DNA of 64,000 nucleotides, taken from positions 27,571,490 through 27,635,489 of the forward strand of contig JAZBQD010000014.1 of the NCBI GenBank assembly GCA_036583965.1, read 5' to 3'. The translations under genes were made by a program, and so were the position numbers. Below, piece after piece: positions 60,301-64,000 of this stretch. The first letter of the stretch is position 1, and every line of letters begins with the position of its first letter. The notes beneath the pieces are model-generated. The model searched no databases. It saw nothing but the letters and a program-made list of their open reading frames with translations, and was not told the DNA's origin. Origin of the DNA: Prunella strophiata (lineage: Eukaryota > Chordata > Aves > Passeriformes > Prunellidae).

Positions 60301-63171
60301 GACCAAAATGAGTCAACTCTCTTCACGGACAGGATTTGCATGTTGTGCTACACCCTGATTGGAAGCATGTTCAATACTGCACAACTTGGAGTTCTCAGCC
60401 TCTGCAGTAATAGGAGATTATTTACACTGTCACATTTTTCTTTTATAGTGTTAACTCCAAAAAATGGCATTTTAAGAGATACATTACAAAGTCTTCAATA
60501 TTTTTCTGGCTGGGATCCTCACAAACCAACACCTCCTGATGCAAAACATAATATTCTTAATCTTGTTGGCCACACCCTTGGATCCCTGATAACATACAGA
60601 TGAAAGTAGCTCTAATCCAGTTTTGCAATTATTTGTAGAATAATGCATCCTGAGCTCCTGTGGTGTGGCACTAAACACAAGAGAGAGATCTGCATCTAGA
60701 GACACTGAGAAATGTCCAAACTTATTCTAGTTTTACAGTAAAATGTCTCCATTTTAAGAGACACCATGCATAACATTTCCTAGGATGGCACTTGGGATGT
60801 ACAAACAGGGGTTTATTTACCTATCTGAAAAAGAAGTTCAGCTTCCATGTCTATCTTTTTGGTTGCAGATGCTCTGCAAAGATTCAATGCTGATTCTAAA
60901 TACTTGAGAGCATGTAGCCATTGCAAGGGATGTCGTGCAGTTGTAAAAGCTACTTTTTCAGCTAATCTATATCCTAAAGAAAAAAATGGAACAGTTCTTT
61001 GTAAATTATTTAGTAGACAACCAATTTATGCAAAAATAAGCTAATTCCTTAGAAGAAATGCTGCTACATATTTACTGTTACAATCCAATTCTCAAAAATT
61101 CAAGTGATTGATGGATATAAATACAGATCTATAATAGTGTTTCAATATTGTATGATGCCATTGAGGTTTACCTAGGCCACTCAAAAGAAGCCCAAGCTAC
61201 ACCAATCACAAAATATGATTGAAAATTAACTAAAATTTTAAAATAATAATGAGTTGTGTTTTTCTTACCAATTTCCATTTTGACTTGGGCTAGCAAGTTA
61301 ATATGTGGCAGGTAGATATTCTTCATGGGTAAGACCAGGCAAGTCAATGTATTGTTTTCTCCTTGCGGTTCAATGGGTTCACCACAATCAAAAATCTATG
61401 AAAAGAGCATGCTCAGTAAAATCAAGTTGCAGACAGCAAATTAAATAGCAGTTTAAGAAAGTAAGTTAGGTATTGGAAAACTGAAGTGTCTTGAAAAGAG
61501 CACTAGAAAAGGATTCAATATTCCTGAATTCCTTTACTTTAGTGTGTACTTGTCTTGCAGAAGAATCTTGTGATGCAAACAAACAATTTTAATGAACTCT
61601 TTATTGAATTTAGTAATGTTAGGCTTTGGTTTTTAAAAGAAAACTCCCTAAAATCAGTCTTTTAGAAACAGATCTCACAAGTAACCAAAGCCCTGGAAAG
61701 AAACTGTCATTTCTACAAAGAAATCTGACATCCAGCAAAGGCCGGAAAAGAAAAAGAAATTAGCATGTAGGGGCCAGTCAAACCTTTCATTCATGGAGAT
61801 AAGACAATGGGGAGACATTGTAAAGTGTCAAGTCACTTGAAGGTTAGCAAGTCTCACAGTTGGAAGTTTGAGTCCAAAGTGATTCATATGATTATTATTC
61901 AGAGAAGTAAATATTTCAGTGGATAAAACTCCTGTTTTAGAAAATATGAGGAAAGAGTTTGATCTAAAAACTTTCCTCTATAACTTGTACCAAGTTCAGA
62001 TAAAAATGCCTATCTATTTTTGGATCCCAAATTGGTAAACGTTTTAGTGCTCTCACAAAGTTCATGTCTTTAGATTTATTTTTTTTTTTTATTACATATT
62101 TAAATTTTTACATGGAAATTATTTCTTCACACCAATTGTAACAATATATCAACCTAAAATATCATGCTACTTTAAATAGATTGTCCTGATTCAAATTATT
62201 CTAAGACACAAAGCTAAGTTCTTGGATACTTAAGAATTAGGAATTTAATGAGATCTACATTCTCCCTGAGGTGTTGAGTACAAACATGTCCCTCATTGCA
62301 AATGGGAAAAGTGAGTGTTTTGCATCTCTTTAGAAGTCAAACTACCTATTTCTTTTTTCACATCTGGATGTGTATTTCACAACTATTCAATATTTTTAAA
62401 TTCTGTGAAAACACCAGACTTCATACGTGAACATGCATGATGAGTATAAAAGAGTTAAAAGGATAAAGAGTTTAGTAAGATTAATGATTTCTTTACACTA
62501 TTCTAATGCATTTAAAACTCAACTGCTCAGTTACTAGGAGTAGCCCTTCCTAATAATTGATAAAGTAGCTGCCAGGATGAATAATTAAGGCTGTCGGAAG
62601 GATTTGGAAATGCACCTGACATGTACTCACTGCTTTAATGGTATGCTTATGTGCCAAAACAAGCAAGTTAAATGGTTCCACTGCAGAAGAGCCATGTTCT
62701 GAGTCCTCTGCGATTTGCAGTGGCAGCATGTCTGCCAGCAGAAGCGTACTTTTCACAAGAGTCAAAGTAGCTGGCAGGGAAATAAATGTCTCCTCTTGGA
62801 GTAAACCGATGATATTCTGTTTGGACACAGACAACATAAACCAGAGTAGTTACTATATTCCTGTCTATTTATGGGGACAAAGCATGGAAAAAAAAAAAAA
62901 AATCTATTTTAGAGGCACTACATTTCAAACTTATTTAATGCTGCCATCAGCTGTTCTGACTACACAAAAAATTAATCAAAGAAAAGTGAACAGTTTTCCC
63001 TTTGTGTTCAAACCTGCAAAAGAAGTTTAATGTCTGCCACAGGACGTTTTTCTTGCAGGTCAAGAATAGCAGCTTGCACCATCATTTCAGCCTGAGTCTC
63101 AATATCACCAAAGGCTTCTGCCTCTAATATTACTTCTTTTATCACACTTCTGCGCTCAGCTACATCATTTC
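42199..63171 (-). CDS. CFAP54: CFAP54, axonemal central-apparatus protein (3' part, 15 exons; 5' part beyond the window)
   Basis: CFAP54 is a very large (about 3,100 residues in human) protein of the C1d projection of the motile-cilium central apparatus. Exons seen: 63171-63014, 62816-62631, 61395-61269, 60973-60821, 59794-59686, 57162-57057, 56313-56227, 55707-55566, 53470-53273, 52040-51847, 48783-48601, 47394-47297, 46490-46304, 44946-44869, 42318-42199. Joined they read open in one frame for 707 residues to TAA, with every phase matching. The product is helical and low in known motifs, with an acidic Ser/Thr-rich insert (exon 53273-53470) and a short coiled coil near the end. The name rests on synteny: CFAP54 lies directly upstream of NEDD1, same strand, in mammals. 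I do not recall the mammalian C-terminus well enough to align it. The first exon begins in phase 1, so more exons follow upstream. Confidence 0.85.
42381..42457 (+). repeat. AT/CA-rich microsatellite with TATACCAATA units
   Basis: Alternating TA and CA dinucleotides contain three copies of TATACCAATA. It lies about 65 nt upstream (in transcript order) of the acceptor of the last CFAP54 exon. Confidence 0.9.
44869..44946 (-). CDS. CFAP54: CFAP54 exon (78 nt)
   Basis: Visible residues 643-668: KMAKRCLSEVREVLSVVPVL then SSPLTE. Acceptor ACCATTAG, donor GAG|GTATGT. Phase 0 at both ends. Too short to appear as a long open frame. It is supported by the splice sites and phase fit. Confidence 0.82.
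46304..46490 (-). CDS. CFAP54: CFAP54 exon with short coiled coil
   Basis: Visible residues 580-642: RIISLREKLCDLKEQVEILM, a heptad-like helix, followed by a basic Ser-rich tail (SPSNKPRRSLAKVHLDGKTE). Acceptor TTCTTTTAG, donor GAA|GTAAGT. Phase 2 in, 0 out. Confidence 0.88.
47297..47394 (-). CDS. CFAP54: CFAP54 exon
   Basis: Visible residues 548-580: VLLLYAYNINPVKISDITTT through GHLWIPLA. Acceptor CTTTTACAG, donor GCTAG|GTAAAT. Phase 0 in, 2 out. Confidence 0.87.
48601..48783 (-). CDS. CFAP54: CFAP54 exon
   Basis: Visible residues 487-547: MSLNISEATSELSQMRIASS through IQWYIPSLAKPSNDTETK. Acceptor TTTGTGTTTCAG, donor AAG|GTATAA. Phase 0 at both ends. Confidence 0.87.
51847..52040 (-). CDS. 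CFAP54: CFAP54 exon
   Basis: Visible residues 422-486: GPGSLSARDGHLGLISDTGI through LPLSSATDSSE. Acceptor CCCTAACCCAG, donor GAG|GTACTT. Phase 1 in, 0 out. Confidence 0.86.
53273..53470 (-). CDS. CFAP54: CFAP54 exon (acidic Ser/Thr-rich insert)
   Basis: Visible residues 356-422: DGYNVVSETPEVSSTENKQI, a stretch rich in Glu and Ser, then TWVQLIRYHNHLKRIYNINL. Acceptor ATTGGAGTTGCAG, donor CCTG|GTATGT. Phase 1 at both ends. A different frame is also open across the exon and 117 nt upstream, but it does not join either neighbour. Confidence 0.82.
54797..54829. repeat. Perfect 12-bp inverted repeat in a CFAP54 intron
   Basis: Arms TTGATGAAATGG (54797-54808) and CCATTTCATCAA (54818-54829) flank a 9-nt loop. 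Function unknown. Confidence 0.85.
55566..55707 (-). CDS. CFAP54: CFAP54 exon
   Basis: Visible residues 309-356: VSEAVLASQLLIGMKSVKAQ through MDLFSSYRDFIS. Acceptor ATTATTTTTAG, donor TCTG|GTATTC. Phase 0 in, 1 out. Confidence 0.87.
56227..56313 (-). CDS. CFAP54: CFAP54 exon
   Basis: Visible residues 280-308: SSFDQSSEEAMKSEVYKAQA through WIAVRAATQ. Acceptor TCATTTTTAG, donor CAG|GTTGGT (nonconsensus). Phase 0 at both ends. Confidence 0.85.
57057..57162 (-). CDS. CFAP54: CFAP54 exon
   Basis: Visible residues 244-279: LIRRSYLEIALSYFCFAEHN through NDSVVSKPS. Acceptor TTTCTTACAG, donor AGT|GTATGT. Phase 2 in, 0 out. The frame reads on past the donor for 25 codons, but only the splice keeps continuity with the next exon. 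Confidence 0.86.
57825..58397 (-). mobile_element. CR1 LINE, 5'-truncated, in a CFAP54 intron
   Basis: On the plus strand the segment starts with repeated ATCATAGA units and GGTTGAAAGGGAACTTTAAAG-like sequence, the reverse complement of the CR1 3' terminus. It continues into the CR1 3' UTR and the end of ORF2. The minus strand of 58137-58397 encodes a recognisable decayed CR1 ORF2 C-terminus (HRRDMNLLERVERSPTKIMR, KRLRELEF). The element runs in the same direction as CFAP54, is 5'-truncated as usual for CR1, and is not intact. Confidence 0.92.
59686..59794 (-). CDS. CFAP54: CFAP54 exon
   Basis: Visible residues 208-244: GQVERQITEASNSKSSQAVE and LLEAIKLSQQHDQKYE. Acceptor CTTTCTAAG, donor TATGA|GTAAGA. 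Phase 1 in, 2 out. Confidence 0.87.
60821..60973 (-). CDS. CFAP54: CFAP54 exon
   Basis: Visible residues 157-208: GYRLAEKVAFTTARHPLQWL through KIDMEAELLFQI, helical-repeat-like. Acceptor TTTTTCTTTAG, donor ATAG|GTAAAT. Phase 1 at both ends. Confidence 0.88.
61269..61395 (-). CDS. CFAP54: CFAP54 exon
   Basis: Visible residues 115-157: IFDCGEPIEPQGENNTLTCL through YLPHINLLAQVKMEI. Acceptor TTTTCATAG, donor ATTG|GTAAGA. Phase 0 in, 1 out. Confidence 0.88.
62631..62816 (-). CDS. CFAP54: CFAP54 exon
   Basis: Visible residues 53-114: NIIGLLQEETFISLPATLTL through NLLVLAHKHTIKA. Acceptor TCCAAACAG, donor GCA|GTGAGT, phase 0 at both ends. Confidence 0.88.
63014..63171 (-). CDS. CFAP54: CFAP54 exon (first in window)
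   Basis: Residues 1-52 of the visible part: NDVAERRSVIKEVILEAEAF through KRPVADIKLLLQ, all helical. Acceptor TTCTTTAG, donor CAG|GTTTGA (weak). Phase 1 in, 0 out. Confidence 0.88.
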
Positions 63172-64000
63172 CTAAAGAAGTAGAACATATGAATAGTAAA
63201 AATACAACAGAAAAGACTTTATTGTGTGTTCTACCATTCTTACAGAAAATCTGACATTATGAATTCCACATTGCACATGTACCATTTCATCAATTTTGTG
63301 TCAAATTTACTTTTAAAAGAAAGAAAAATGGCTTAATTTCTAAACAGCACTAGATGTAAGTTCATCCAAATGCATGGGTTTTATGCAAGCCATCAAAATA
63401 AATATTAAGATATTTTAAATCTGTTCTACTTATCCAAAAATCTGATTTTACTTAAAATTGTAAAATTTTAAGTGACAGCCTGCAGAGAAATTATCCAGAA
63501 CTGATTAAGTAAGACTTTGGCAACAGACCTAGACTGATTTTTGTACTTAAGTGAGCATCAGAGTTGTTCATAGGACCTAGGAATGAAAAACATTTTATTC
63601 ATAACCAAACTTCAAAAAATGTATTTTGCAATATGTCTCTTAAATCCTTAAAAAAATTACCTGGGACATTTTTAGGAACTATGTAGTGATATTTCATTTA
63701 TTGGAGATACAGAAAGCAAAAAATACTTTGAGATTTTTAAAATTAGAAGTACTCAGCAACAGCACTTTTTAAAACAGCCATACTTTCCTAATTATGCTAG
63801 AATATTTGAAACTTTTAGACACAATTATCAAAAGATAATGACCATTAAATGAAAATTAATATAATACTTTCTGTTTTCATGTTCTAGGAGAGAATGTGCT
63901 CATAAATTTATTTTCCTTATTGGATTGGATGAATTTAATACAAATATTTGTTCAGTGATAATACAGCCACAGACTATGTTCGTATTTTTTAACTATGAAT
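63172..64000 (-). other. CFAP54: Upstream CFAP54 intron sequence, cut by the window edge
   Basis: AT-rich, with no confident exon. It holds the 30-nt microexon candidate. The upstream exon that must end in phase 1 lies beyond 64 kb unless the microexon is used. Confidence 0.6.
63547..63576 (-). other. CFAP54: Possible 30-nt CFAP54 microexon
   Basis: A strong acceptor (TTTTTCATTCCTAG) and a donor TTAA|GTACAA bracket 30 nt. Its phases (1 in, 1 out) fit directly onto the exon starting at 63171, adding PMNNSDAHLR. The donor is only moderate, and the upstream partner is outside the window. Confidence 0.3.

Noticed and set aside
1..64000. Prokaryotic features, CRISPR arrays, tRNA or rRNA genes
   Set aside because: Nothing in the window resembles them. 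Intron-split vertebrate genes and CR1 elements explain the recognised content.

Overview
The window is vertebrate nuclear DNA, most likely from a bird. It holds intron-split genes with GT/AG junctions, CpG-island promoters in AT-rich DNA, and two 5'-truncated CR1 LINEs, one ending in the ATTCTATG-type 3' repeat typical of birds and other sauropsids. The pair NEDD1 - CFAP54, adjacent and in the same direction as in mammals (human 12q23.1), fixes the locus. Both genes lie on the minus strand.

Layout from low to high coordinate. (1) 1-14.5 kb is downstream of NEDD1 and has no recognised protein gene. It contains an orphan CpG island (5.89-6.41 kb) ending in a consensus minus-strand splice donor, a well-formed minus-strand exon (493-665) whose ATG opens a signal-peptide-like reading frame, two LTR-like promoter segments (about 7.44-7.99 kb on + and about 12.0-12.24 kb on -), and a few exon-like signals of doubtful meaning. 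(2) 14.5-36.3 kb is NEDD1. I reconstructed a complete coding sequence of 14 coding exons, 654 codons plus stop, with every exon phase matching, plus an upstream CpG-island promoter with a probable noncoding first exon. (3) 36.3-42.2 kb is the spacer between the NEDD1 promoter and the CFAP54 3' end. It holds a 24-bp perfect palindrome, a 57-nt nested hairpin, and G/C homopolymer tracts in the putative CFAP54 3' UTR. (4) 42.2-64 kb is the 3' part of CFAP54: 15 phase-compatible exons giving the last 707 residues. The gene continues beyond 64 kb.

Functionally, NEDD1 recruits the gamma-tubulin ring complex to centrosomes and spindles. CFAP54 is a large protein of the axonemal central apparatus. 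They are neighbours by synteny, not an operon, although CFAP54 transcription runs toward the NEDD1 promoter and could read through.

I found no bacterial features, no CRISPR array, and no tRNA or rRNA. The most interesting unexplained signals are the possible unannotated minus-strand gene in the first 6 kb and the hairpin at 41.4 kb. Exon boundaries were derived by hand from splice consensus and phase. The NEDD1 identity is certain from protein similarity. The CFAP54 name rests mainly on synteny.
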